Source of the DNA: Bradyrhizobium sp.
GTDB taxonomy: Bacteria; Pseudomonadota; Alphaproteobacteria; Rhizobiales; Xanthobacteraceae
Assembly: GCA_028290305.1 (NCBI GenBank)
Contig: JAQGKC010000457.1
Span: forward strand, 1-11,119
Length of the DNA: 11,119 bases
Reading direction: 5' to 3'
The notes below the pieces were generated by a model, which did not search any database, was not told the DNA's origin, and worked only from the letters and a program-made list of their open reading frames with translations. Both the position numbers and the translations under genes were made by a program. Below, one piece after another: positions 1-6,708 of this stretch (its first letter is position 1; every line of letters starts with the position of its first letter).

Positions 1-1602
1 CGTCCCGCCCCGCCTGCTGCGGCACCGCCACCCCGACCAACGCCTCCGCCACCGGCTGCAGCTCCGCGCCCCGAGCCGCCAGCAGCGCCCCCACCGCATG
101 CCCCGCCCGCAGCAGCACCGCCATCACACCCCACGCCGCCAACTCCCCCGGCGGCAGCGCCGCCACCTGCCGCGCCGAAGCCCCCGGCTCCGCCGAGCGC
201 CGCGCCTACGGTGCGGCCTCAGGAGACGCCTGCGGTGCGGCCTCAGGAAAAAAGTGCGCCGGCTCCCGTTGCACCGCCTAACGGTGCCAAAACACAGTCC
301 ACGCCGCCGACGCCCACACCTTCCGCGCCGGCTGCCCCGGTACCATCGCCTAATGGCGCCAAAACACTGTCTGCGCCTTCGGCAACACCGCCTGCGGCAG
401 CTCCGCAAACACAACCTGTGCCTCCGGGAGCCGGTCCGCGTCCCGGACCAACTCCGAACAGTGCTGCGCCGAATGCCGCGCCCGCAACCCAACCTAACGC
501 CGCCGCTCCGGCTCCGAATGGACCGGGAGGACAGGCCGGACGGCCTGGGCCCGGCGGCGCTGCTGCTCCGTTAGCCCGCCACACACCGCCAACGGTCAGT
601 GCACCGCTGCCGGCCGTGCCACAGCCGGCTCAAGCCCTGACACCGATTGCTCCGGGCGCGGCGCCCCAGGGACCGCGCCGCATGGATGACTTCCGCGGAG
701 CCCGGCGGGAAACCCAGGAAGGCGGCCGCACGGTCTTTACCGAGCCCGGCCGGGTCATCGTTCGCGATCCCAGCGGCCAGTCGTTCATCCGTCACGACGA
801 AGACGAGCGATTCCGTTTCGGCGCGCGCGACATCCAGACCCAGCGCGTCGGCAACGATACGCGCACCGTCGTGATTCGTCCCGACGGCAGCCAGATCGTC
901 ACCGTGGTCGGGAACGACGGCCAATTGCTGCGCCGGATTCGCAGGGATCGGGAGGGACGCGAGATCATCATCATCGATAATAGCTATCGCGACCCTGGCG
1001 CGGTCGGCGGCTTCTATGTCGACCTGCCGCCGCCGGTGATTCGCATCCCCTACGATCGCTACATCGTCGACGCCGACGACGCGCCACCCGACCTGATTTA
1101 CGACACCATGGAGGCGCCGCCGGTGGACCGGATCGAGCGGCGTTATTCGCTCGACGAGATCCGCTACAGCCCGTCGGTGCGCCAGTTGATGCCGAGCATC
1201 GATCTCAACAGCATCACCTTCGAAACCGGATCATGGGAGATTCCGTCCGATCAAGCGGCGAAGCTGCAGGCGATCGCGGATGGACTCAACCGGGCCATCC
1301 AGCGCAACCCGCGCGAGGTGTTCCTGATCGAAGGCCATACCGATGCGGTGGGCAATGATGTCGACAATCTGTCGCTGTCGGATCGACGCGCCGAATCCGC
1401 CGCCGAACTGCTGACGCAGCAATTCGGGGTCCCTGCGGAAAACCTGACCTCGCAAGGCTACGGCTCGCAATATCTGAAAGAACAGACCGACGGGCCGAGC
1501 CGCATCAACCGCCGCGTCACCGTCCGCCGCATCACGCCATTGCTCAACGGCGGAACGGCAGCGCTGCCGCCCCCGCCGCCCGGCACCGCGCCGCCGCGGT
1601 GA
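1..1602 (+). CDS. OmpA-family protein with long Pro/Ala-rich region (5' end outside window)
   Basis: The reading frame is open from base 1 to the TGA at 1600-1602 (533 residues seen), so the true start lies upstream; the GTG at 211 is only an internal candidate. Residues 1 to about 220 are almost all Pro/Ala with short repeats. Residues about 235-330 form a charged segment with alternating strand-like motifs (EPGRVIVRDPSG, RPDGSQIVTV, GREIIIIDNSY). Residues about 398-515 are an OmpA C-terminal-like domain: FETGSWEIP, EGHTDAVGND, NLSLSDRRAES, GYGSQYL, NRRVTVRRI. Asp448 and Arg463 match the Asp/Arg pair that binds diaminopimelate in OmpA domains. Family knowledge says this domain holds the outer membrane or a periplasmic protein to peptidoglycan. 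I infer the Pro-rich part is an extended periplasmic spacer. The signal peptide or membrane anchor is not visible. The gene converges on argG. Confidence 0.88.
   Translation, partial: RPAPPAAAPPPRPTPPPPAAAPRPEPPAAPPPHAPPAAAPPSHPTPPTPPAAAPPPAAPKPPAPPSAAPTVRPQETPAVRPQEKSAPAPVAPPNGAKTQSTPPTPTPSAPAAPVPSPNGAKTLSAPSATPPAAAPQTQPVPPGAGPRPGPTPNSAAPNAAPATQPNAAAPAPNGPGGQAGRPGPGGAAAPLARHTPPTVSAPLPAVPQPAQALTPIAPGAAPQGPRRMDDFRGARRETQEGGRTVFTEPGRVIVRDPSGQSFIRHDEDERFRFGARDIQTQRVGNDTRTVVIRPDGSQIVTVVGNDGQLLRRIRRDREGREIIIIDNSYRDPGAVGGFYVDLPPPVIRIPYDRYIVDADDAPPDLIYDTMEAPPVDRIERRYSLDEIRYSPSVRQLMPSIDLNSITFETGSWEIPSDQAAKLQAIADGLNRAIQRNPREVFLIEGHTDAVGNDVDNLSLSDRRAESAAELLTQQFGVPAENLTSQGYGSQYLKEQTDGPSRINRRVTVRRITPLLNGGTAALPPPPPGTAPPR
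209..372 (+). repeat. In-frame short direct repeats in the Pro-rich coding region
   Basis: The 16-bp string CGGTGCGGCCTCAGGA occurs at 209-224 and again at 233-248, exactly 24 bp (8 codons) later, and encodes VRPQE twice. A second pair encodes PNGAKT followed by Gln-Ser or Leu-Ser, at about 277-300 and 349-372, spaced 72 bp (24 codons). Both spacings keep the frame, so the region probably grows and shrinks by slippage or recombination without breaking the protein. Confidence 0.7.
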
Positions 1603-1617
1603 GGCCAGCATAAATGC

Positions 1618-1652
1618 AAATGGCCGGGAGAAATCCCGGCCATTTTTTGTTT
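1618..1652 (+). terminator. Rho-independent terminator between convergent genes
   Basis: The arms TGGCCGGGA (1621-1629) and TCCCGGCCA (1634-1642) pair perfectly around a GAAA loop. AAA before and TTT after extend the stem by three pairs, and a T-rich tail TTTTTTGTTTT follows. It begins 15 bp after the stop codon of the OmpA-family gene. Read on the minus strand, 32 bp past the argG stop, the hairpin is followed by only a broken T run, so it may also end argG transcripts, less efficiently. Confidence 0.9.
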
Positions 1653-1674
1653 TAACCAGCGGAGAATGTGCCGC

Positions 1675-2904
1675 CTACAAGCCCAGCTTCTTCTTGCGCT
1701 GGCCGAGCGTGCGCAGCCGCAAGGCATTGAGCTTGATGAAACCGGCGGCGTCGCGATGATCGTAGGCGACCGCACCTTCCTCGAAGGTGACGAGATCCTG
1801 ATCGTACAGCGAATACTTGCTCTCGCGGCCGACCACGATGACGTTGCCCTTGTAGAGCTTCACGCGCACGCGGCCAGTGACATAGGCCTGGCTGTGATCG
1901 ATCGCCGCCTGCAGCATCTCGCGCTCCGGCGCGAACCAGAAGCCGTTGTAGACGAGCTCGGCATATTTCGGCATCAGCTCGTCCTTGAGATGCGCCGCGC
2001 CTCGATCGAGCGTGATCGATTCAATGCCGCGATGCGCTGACAGCAGAATGGTGCCGCCGGGCGTCTCGTACATGCCCCGCGACTTCATGCCGACGAAACG
2101 GTTTTCGACGAGATCGAGCCGCCCGATGCCGTTGGCGCGGCCGAGTTCGTTGAGCTGGGTCAGCAATGTTGCCGGCGATAATTTCTTGCCGTCGATCGCG
2201 ACAGCATCGCCCTTCTCGAAATCGATGGTGATGAAGGTCGGCTGATCCGGCGCCTTCTCGGGGTCGATGGTGCGCGAATAGACGTAATCGGGCACTTCCT
2301 GCGCGGGATCCTCCAGCACCTTGCCTTCGCTCGATGCGTGCAACAGATTGGCGTCGACCGAGAACGGCGCCTCGCCGCGCTTGTCCTTGGCGATCGGAAT
2401 CTGATGCGCTTCGGCGAACGCGATCAGTTGCTCGCGTGAACGCAGGTCCCATTCGCGCCACGGCGCGATGATGGTGATGTCGGGCTTCAACGCATAATAG
2501 CCGAGCTCGAAGCGGACCTGATCATTGCCCTTGCCGGTGGCGCCATGGGACACCGCATCGGCGCCGACCTTCTCGGCGATTTCGATCTGCTTCTTCGCAA
2601 TCAGTGGCCGCGCGATCGACGTGCCCAGCAGATACTGCCCCTCATACACCGCGTTGGCGCGGAACATCGGAAACACGTAATCGCGGACGAACTCCTCACG
2701 CAAATCCTCGACGAAGATATTCTCCGGCTTGATGCCGAGCAGCAGCGCCTTCTCGCGCGCGGGCGCGAGTTCCTCGCCCTGGCCGAGGTCGGCGGTGAAG
2801 GTCACGACCTCGCAGCCATAGGTGGTCTGCAGCCATTTCAAGATGATCGAGGTGTCGAGGCCGCCCGAATAGGCGAGCACCACCTTCTTCACGTCCTTGC
2901 TCAT
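1675..2904 (-). CDS. argG: Argininosuccinate synthase
   Basis: This enzyme joins citrulline and aspartate with ATP to give argininosuccinate, AMP and pyrophosphate, the penultimate step of arginine synthesis in the cytoplasm. The 409-residue protein has the usual length for the main bacterial ArgG type. The N-type ATP pyrophosphatase loop AYSGGLDTS is at residues 11-19. The family signatures GQGEEL (about 41-46), [14 protein letters not shown] (120-133) and [12 protein letters not shown] (147-158) are all present, and family resemblance continues through [12 protein letters not shown]. The ATG at 2902-2904 has AGGA six bases upstream on the minus strand. The stop TAG (1675-1677) lies next to a shared terminator. 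A PAP2 phosphatase gene lies 130 bp upstream in the same orientation; that gap is long enough for an argG promoter. Nothing looks broken. Confidence 0.98.
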   Translation of the reverse strand: MSKDVKKVVLAYSGGLDTSIILKWLQTTYGCEVVTFTADLGQGEELAPAREKALLLGIKPENIFVEDLREEFVRDYVFPMFRANAVYEGQYLLGTSIARPLIAKKQIEIAEKVGADAVSHGATGKGNDQVRFELGYYALKPDITIIAPWREWDLRSREQLIAFAEAHQIPIAKDKRGEAPFSVDANLLHASSEGKVLEDPAQEVPDYVYSRTIDPEKAPDQPTFITIDFEKGDAVAIDGKKLSPATLLTQLNELGRANGIGRLDLVENRFVGMKSRGMYETPGGTILLSAHRGIESITLDRGAAHLKDELMPKYAELVYNGFWFAPEREMLQAAIDHSQAYVTGRVRVKLYKGNVIVVGRESKYSLYDQDLVTFEEGAVAYDHRDAAGFIKLNALRLRTLGQRKKKLGL

Positions 2905-2946
2905 GAAAATCCTATTTAACCTGGCCGTGGCCGAAACCTTGATCGG

Positions 2947-2958
2947 ATATGCGCATAT
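2947..2958. promoter_or_regulatory. 12-bp perfect palindrome upstream of argG
   Basis: ATATGCGCATAT is a perfect 12-bp palindrome, 43-54 bp upstream of the argG start codon in the 130-bp gap after the PAP2 gene. Its position suits an operator near a promoter core. I cannot name a regulator, and no convincing -35/-10 pair is visible around it. Confidence 0.3.
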
Positions 2959-3034
2959 TCAACGGAGGGGATGCGATTTTTCGATCATATGTGAGCCATT
3001 TGATTACAGGCAGAAAGGCCCGTTGCGCAAGCGG

Positions 3035-3811
3035 TCACACCGACGGAGCCGGTCCCACATCGCGTCCGCGCCATCTCTGCCGGAGCCGATAGCCCGGCCA
3101 TGCAAACCGCGTCAGCGCGGCATCGATGCCCTCGTCGGTCAGCCGGGTCGACGGCCAGCGGTAGATGTAGCCATGCGCCAGCCAGATCACCAGAAACGTC
3201 ACCAATCCGGCCGTCGCGACATCGGTAAAGAAGTGTCCGCCGAACGCCATCCGAAGCACGCTGGTGGCCACGCCGAACAGGGTGGCGGCGACATATGCCA
3301 GCGGCCGCCATGCCGGCGGTGTCAGCACCGCAGGCGCGTAGGTCCAGAACGCGGTGGCGCCTTCGCCGGAGAAAAACGAACAGTTTCGCGCGCACTCCCC
3401 GCGCGGATCCCACCACGGCACGAACGGCAGATCGCCGTTGAACTGCGTCACCACCACGGGGCGCGGCCGGCCCCAATAGCTCTTGAAGGTGAGATTGGTG
3501 AGAACGCCCGCAGAAAGAAACAGCGTGGCGAGCAGGAAGACGACTGCACGCCCCGACATCATCAGCGGCCGGTTCGGCCGCGCCAGCTTCACCACCAATG
3601 CGACAATCGCCGGCAAGGCGAGGCCCCACGCGATCCACATCGCGCCGTCGCGCACGATCGCGGCCAGCGTGTTGAGCTTTAACGGAAACGACTTGGCCAA
3701 GGGATCATAAAACAAGGCAGCTAGCCTGAGATCGAGCTCGGGATAAATCCCGAACAGCAATCCGACAACAAGCGCCAAGGCCAGCGCGATGAAAAGTCCG
3801 GTCCGGTTCAT
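3035..3811 (-). CDS. PAP2-family membrane phosphatase
   Basis: This is a 258-residue integral membrane protein with about six hydrophobic segments (roughly 5-23, 55-76, 87-105, 154-162, 170-187 and 199-216). The three PAP2 (type 2 phosphatidic acid phosphatase) motifs are in order: K110-X6-R117-P118; S148-G149-E150; and R187-X5-H193-X3-D197. In the family, His of motif 3 is the nucleophile, with the Lys and Arg residues binding phosphate. Motif 2 is normally PSGH; here it reads FSGE, so the usual proton-donor His is Glu. Likely substrates are lipid phosphates such as phosphatidate, undecaprenyl pyrophosphate or lipid A, but the sequence does not say which. The ATG at 3809-3811 begins a good signal-anchor; no clear Shine-Dalgarno sequence precedes it. 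Argini­nosuccinate synthase lies downstream and the link looks positional only. Confidence 0.88.
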   Translation of the reverse strand: MNRTGLFIALALALVVGLLFGIYPELDLRLAALFYDPLAKSFPLKLNTLAAIVRDGAMWIAWGLALPAIVALVVKLARPNRPLMMSGRAVVFLLATLFLSAGVLTNLTFKSYWGRPRPVVVTQFNGDLPFVPWWDPRGECARNCSFFSGEGATAFWTYAPAVLTPPAWRPLAYVAATLFGVATSVLRMAFGGHFFTDVATAGLVTFLVIWLAHGYIYRWPSTRLTDEGIDAALTRFAWPGYRLRQRWRGRDVGPAPSV

Positions 3812-3850
3812 GGCGCGGGGTTTAGCCGAGGAGGATTGGGATGAAAACCC

Positions 3851-3932
3851 CCGTCATTGCGAGCACAGCGAAGCAATCCAGAAACGCGGGCGGGCTGGAT
3901 TGCTTCGTCGCTTACGCTCCTCGCAATGACGG
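3851..3932. repeat. 82-bp palindromic intergenic repeat, short form
   Basis: The outer arms CCGTCATTGCGAG (3851-3863) and CTCGCAATGACGG (3920-3932) are 13-bp perfect inverted repeats. The inner arms, CGAAGCAATCCAG ending at 3881 and CTGGATTGCTTCG from 3895, pair perfectly for 13 bp. The whole element can fold as a long hairpin with a short loop. I recognise this as a dispersed palindromic repeat of Bradyrhizobium-type genomes, from memory. It lies between the PAP2 gene and the downstream end of the small membrane-protein gene. A longer relative is at 4470-4587. Confidence 0.9.
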
Positions 3933-3940
3933 CGGTGCCA

Positions 3941-4450
3941 TCACGATGACGATGGTAAATTTGGCGGCGGCGGCGAATGGGACGGCAGCGGCGGCGGTGA
4001 CCGCAAGGGGCGCGGCGGCACGCGCCATGCACCGGCGCTACGGCCCGCAATCATCCAGTAGACGACGCCGGCGACGATCCCGGCTCCGGTCATGATTTCG
4101 AGATGGCGCCGGACGATGCCATCGAAACGAAGCGTTGCCGGGTCGAACGGAATCAGGCCGAGATAACAGGCGAGACCGACCACGCCGCCGCCGACCGCAT
4201 AGGTCAGTGCGCCCCGGACATAAAAGGCTTCGGTGATCGCGACCACGATCATCGCCGGCAATAGCGCAAAGCCGCTGACAAAGATGAAACCGAAACCGAG
4301 CAAGATGTTCAGCGCGCCGGGATCGACCGGACCGGACCCGAGATCGCTGAATTCGGGAAACAGCACCGCGCCGACCACAATGATCCCCGCCACCAGGCAG
4401 GCGGCGAGAAACCCGAACAGAATGACGAACAGCCGGCCGATCAGCGCCAT
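3941..4450 (-). CDS. Small four-helix membrane protein, function unknown
   Basis: This 169-residue protein has four clear hydrophobic segments (about 7-30, 47-72, 80-101 and 119-135). A Pro/Ser-rich tail follows (about 144-169) and ends eight bases from a palindromic repeat. The helix regions are free of stops and have the amino-acid pattern of a real membrane protein, resembling conserved hypothetical inner-membrane proteins of Bradyrhizobium. I recognise no catalytic motif and assign no function. The ATG at 4448-4450 is chosen because it opens directly into the first membrane helix; no Shine-Dalgarno sequence is visible. Palindromic repeats lie on both sides, 20 bp upstream and 8 bp downstream. 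The low-complexity C-terminus may reflect sequence drift next to the repeat. Confidence 0.7.
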   Translation of the reverse strand: MALIGRLFVILFGFLAACLVAGIIVVGAVLFPEFSDLGSGPVDPGALNILLGFGFIFVSGFALLPAMIVVAITEAFYVRGALTYAVGGGVVGLACYLGLIPFDPATLRFDGIVRRHLEIMTGAGIVAGVVYWMIAGRSAGAWRVPPRPLRSPPPLPSHSPPPPNLPSSS

Positions 4451-4469
4451 GGCGTCAAACCGAAACTTT

Positions 4470-4587
4470 CGTCATTGCGAGCGCAAGCGAAGCAATCCAG
4501 AAGCTCCGGGCAAGGCTGGATTGCTTCGTCGCGGAGCCTGTCATCGGGCGGCGCTTCGCGCCGACCCGGTGGCTCCTCGCAATGACG
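4470..4587. repeat. 118-bp palindromic intergenic repeat, long form with inserted module
   Basis: It has the same ends as the 3851-3932 element: CGTCATTGCGAG at 4470-4481 and CTCGCAATGACG at 4576-4587. The inner arms AGCGAAGCAATCCAG and CTGGATTGCTTCGTCGC are also the same. Where the short form has TTACG before CTCCTCGC, this copy carries about 40 extra bases (4533-4571) that form their own hairpin. It fills the gap between the rlmN stop (4616) and the start of the small membrane-protein gene (4450). Confidence 0.9.
4533..4576. repeat. Inserted bulged-hairpin module (copy A)
   Basis: GGAGCC (4533-4538) pairs with GGCTCC (4571-4576). TGTCATC follows, and then an inner stem: GGG-CGGCGC (4546-4554), loop TTC, GCGCCG-A-CCC (4558-4567). 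This gives six pairs, one bulged A and three pairs. It is absent from the otherwise matching repeat at 3851-3932. It reappears with different stem bases at 8726-8764. Confidence 0.75.
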
Positions 4588-4615
4588 GCTTGAACTGCAA
4601 GTCGCGCCATTCGCA

Positions 4616-5845
4616 TCAATCCGTCATCGCCATGGCGCGCAGCGCCTGCCGCTCGCGCGCCGACAGTTTCTCGGTCTCCGATTTCAACTGACCGCAGGCG
4701 GCAAGGATGTCGCGGCCGCGCGGGGTGCGCACCGGCGAGGAGTAACCGGCATTGAAAATATATTCCGAAAACTTTTCGATCTGATCCCAGTCCGAACATT
4801 CGTAGCGCGTGCCCGGCCACGGATTGAACGGAATAAGATTGATCTTGGCCGGAATCCCCTTCAGCAGCTTCACCAGGAGTTTCGCGTCGTCGAGCGAATC
4901 GTTGACGCCCTTGAGCATCACATATTCGAAGGTGATGCGCCGTGCGTTCGACGAACCCGGATAATCGCGGCAGGCCTGCAGCAATTCCGCGATCGGATAT
5001 TTCCGGTTCAGCGGCACCAGCTCGTTGCGCAATTCGTCACGCACCGCATGCAGTGAGATCGCCAGCATGACGCCGATTTCATCGCCGGTGCGAATGATGT
5101 TCGGCACCACGCCCGAGGTCGACAGCGTGATGCGGCGTCGGGAAATGCCGATGCCCTCATTGTCGGCGACGATCAGAAGCGCGTCGCGCACCGCATCGAA
5201 ATTATACAAGGGCTCGCCCATGCCCATCATCACCACATTGGTGACGAGGCGGCTGCCGGTCGGGGTGTGGCGGTCGGCCCAGTCATTGAGGCGATCGCGC
5301 GCCACCATGATCTGGCCGACGATTTCACCCGCGGTGAGATTGCGCACCAGCCGCTGCGTGCCGGTGTGGCAGAACGAGCAGTTCAGCGTGCAGCCCACCT
5401 GCGAGGAAACGCACAGCGTGCCGCGATCGGTTTCCGGAATATAGACGCATTCGACTTCATGTGCTTTCTCGAGCGCATCGCCGCTCGGCAATCGCAGCAG
5501 CCATTTGCGGGTGCCGTCGTTGGAAACCTGCTCCGCGACTACCTCGGGACGAGCAACTGTGAAATGCTGATCGAGCTGCACTCGCATTTCCTTGGAGATA
5601 CTGGTCATCTCGTCGAACGTCTTGGCGCCGCGAACGTAGATCCAGTGCCACAGCTGCTGCACGCGCATCTTGCGCTGCGCCGGCGCCACGCCGATGGCGC
5701 CGAGCTGTTCGGCGATCTCCGCGCGCGACAGACCGACCAGCGACGGTTTTGCCGGCGGCACGTAGGTTTCCAGCGCGATCTTTTCCAGGGGCGCGTTTGC
5801 ACCTGAAATAGCTTCGATTGAAATGCTCGTCATGGCGTCTCTCAT
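4616..5845 (-). CDS. rlmN: Dual-specificity 23S rRNA/tRNA adenine-C2 methyltransferase RlmN
   Basis: This radical-SAM enzyme methylates C2 of A2503 in 23S rRNA and A37 in some tRNAs, tuning the peptidyl-transferase exit region and translational fidelity. The 4Fe-4S/SAM motif CX3CX2C is C152-C156-C159, within [13 protein letters not shown]145 and C384 match the two catalytic cysteines of the family (methyl carrier and resolving Cys), with the expected 7-residue distance from C145 to C152. GMGEP (208-212) and the N-terminal helical domain ([12 protein letters not shown]) are typical. The 409-residue length is slightly long because of an N-terminal extension common in this group. Two starts are possible: ATG at 5845, or the in-frame ATG at 5833 preceded by GAGAG, giving 405 residues. 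Neither has a strong Shine-Dalgarno site. Confidence 0.97.
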   Translation of the reverse strand: MRDAMTSISIEAISGANAPLEKIALETYVPPAKPSLVGLSRAEIAEQLGAIGVAPAQRKMRVQQLWHWIYVRGAKTFDEMTSISKEMRVQLDQHFTVARPEVVAEQVSNDGTRKWLLRLPSGDALEKAHEVECVYIPETDRGTLCVSSQVGCTLNCSFCHTGTQRLVRNLTAGEIVGQIMVARDRLNDWADRHTPTGSRLVTNVVMMGMGEPLYNFDAVRDALLIVADNEGIGISRRRITLSTSGVVPNIIRTGDEIGVMLAISLHAVRDELRNELVPLNRKYPIAELLQACRDYPGSSNARRITFEYVMLKGVNDSLDDAKLLVKLLKGIPAKINLIPFNPWPGTRYECSDWDQIEKFSEYIFNAGYSSPVRTPRGRDILAACGQLKSETEKLSARERQALRAMAMTD

Positions 5846-5917
5846 GGACCATCAAATAGGCTTTTCATGGCCCGCTGGAAAGGCGCGAAATTCATCAGTC
5901 TTAACGTTGAAAGCCGC

Positions 5918-6565
5918 TTAGCGCCTGCAATCCTGCGCCAATTTGTCGAGCGCCTGGGCAAGCCCCTTCAGCGAAAACGTATCCGTGGTCTCGGTGCCCT
6001 TGGCCGACACGCCCTTGACGGTCACGTCGGCGGCCTTGCGCATGGCCTCGACCATCCGTTCTTCCTCGGCGGCGTTCTTGATCCAGAGCCCATCGCCCTG
6101 AGTATACATCGCATAGGAAGCGCCGCCGACCTCGAGCGTCGATTCCGACCCGGGCTTCAGCGTGTAGCCGATCATGACGGAAACTTCGTTGGTGACTTTT
6201 TCCGCCGGACGCGAGGAGATGAAAGCGTAGGCCGGGTCGCGTGGGCGATTCGGCGGATTGGTTTTCGACGACGAGGGCTTGGCGAGCGCGAAGCATACCT
6301 TTTTGCCGTTCGGCGTAGCTGTATAGGCCCCCCAGGTGCCGAACTGGCCGATCAGCGTCGGCTCGGCGCCACCTGCAACGGCGGCAGCGGCAGCCGGCTT
6401 GGTTTCCGGCTTCGCCGCCTCAGGCTTTGCCGACGGCTGCTTGGCCGCGGCTTTCGGCGACGCGCTTTGCGCCTGCGCCGGGACTGCAGCCCCGCACATC
6501 AGCACACTCGCCACCAGAGCTGTCAGGATTCGCCGCACGGACATGACCAAATCTGGTTCCCTCAT
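5918..6565 (-). CDS. Invasion-associated locus B (IalB) family secreted protein
   Basis: The 215-residue precursor has a positive N-terminus, a hydrophobic stretch (ILTALVASVLMCGAAV) and a likely signal-peptidase site after AQA, so it should be periplasmic or envelope-exposed. An Ala/Lys/Pro-rich linker (about residues 34-65) precedes the globular domain. Its features WGAYTATPNGKKVCFA, RDPAYAFISSRP, VMIGYTLKPGS and SLKGLAQALDKLAQDCRR match IalB-family proteins as I know them. The two mature-domain cysteines (C91 and C213) may form a disulfide. IalB was named in Bartonella for erythrocyte invasion, but homologues are widespread in non-pathogenic rhizobia and their role there is unclear. Start choice: ATG at 6565 has AGGT seven bases upstream; ATG at 6568 and ATG at 6544 (208 residues, MSVRR) are alternatives. 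rlmN lies 72 bp downstream. Confidence 0.85.
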   Translation of the reverse strand: MREPDLVMSVRRILTALVASVLMCGAAVPAQAQSASPKAAAKQPSAKPEAAKPETKPAAAAAVAGGAEPTLIGQFGTWGAYTATPNGKKVCFALAKPSSSKTNPPNRPRDPAYAFISSRPAEKVTNEVSVMIGYTLKPGSESTLEVGGASYAMYTQGDGLWIKNAAEEERMVEAMRKAADVTVKGVSAKGTETTDTFSLKGLAQALDKLAQDCRR

Positions 6566-6626
6566 CATTGTGACCTGAAGATGGCCCGATATCCCGCCGT
6601 TGCGCGTCCGATGGATAGCGGGGAAA

Positions 6627-6644
6627 TGCCTTTTTGGGAAGGCA
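6627..6644 (-). terminator. Possible weak terminator after the SDR gene
   Basis: TGCCTT (6627-6632) and AAGGCA (6639-6644) form a 6-bp stem with a 6-base loop, 65-82 bp past the SDR stop on the minus strand, followed there by only TTT. A second weak stem (GTTCTG 6653-6658 / CAGAAC 6671-6676) lies between. Neither is a convincing intrinsic terminator, so read-through into the IalB-family gene is plausible. Confidence 0.25.
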
Positions 6645-6708
6645 GTTACGGAGTTCTGAACCAGCGCGTCCAGAACCCTGCCGCACGCGCTCGCCGTGCA
6701 GTTCAGCT

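Noticed and set aside
98..574. Arg/Pro/His-rich open frame overlapping the Pro-rich part of the OmpA-family gene
   Set aside because: It comes from CCG/CGC repeats read in another frame; the OmpA frame continues unbroken to a true domain.
2897..3682. A 261-residue plus-strand open frame overlapping the argG start and the PAP2 gene
   Set aside because: The translation is rich in Arg, His, Pro and Gln, typical of the antisense of GC-rich genes, and it conflicts with two well-supported genes.
3851..4587. The palindromic repeats as a CRISPR array
   Set aside because: There are only two copies, they are long palindromes of unequal length, they are separated by a gene, and there is no spacer pattern and no cas gene.
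4470..4587. The long palindrome as a simple intrinsic terminator for rlmN
   Set aside because: There is no T tract after the stem on the minus strand. It may still stabilise RNA ends, but it is better described as a dispersed repeat.
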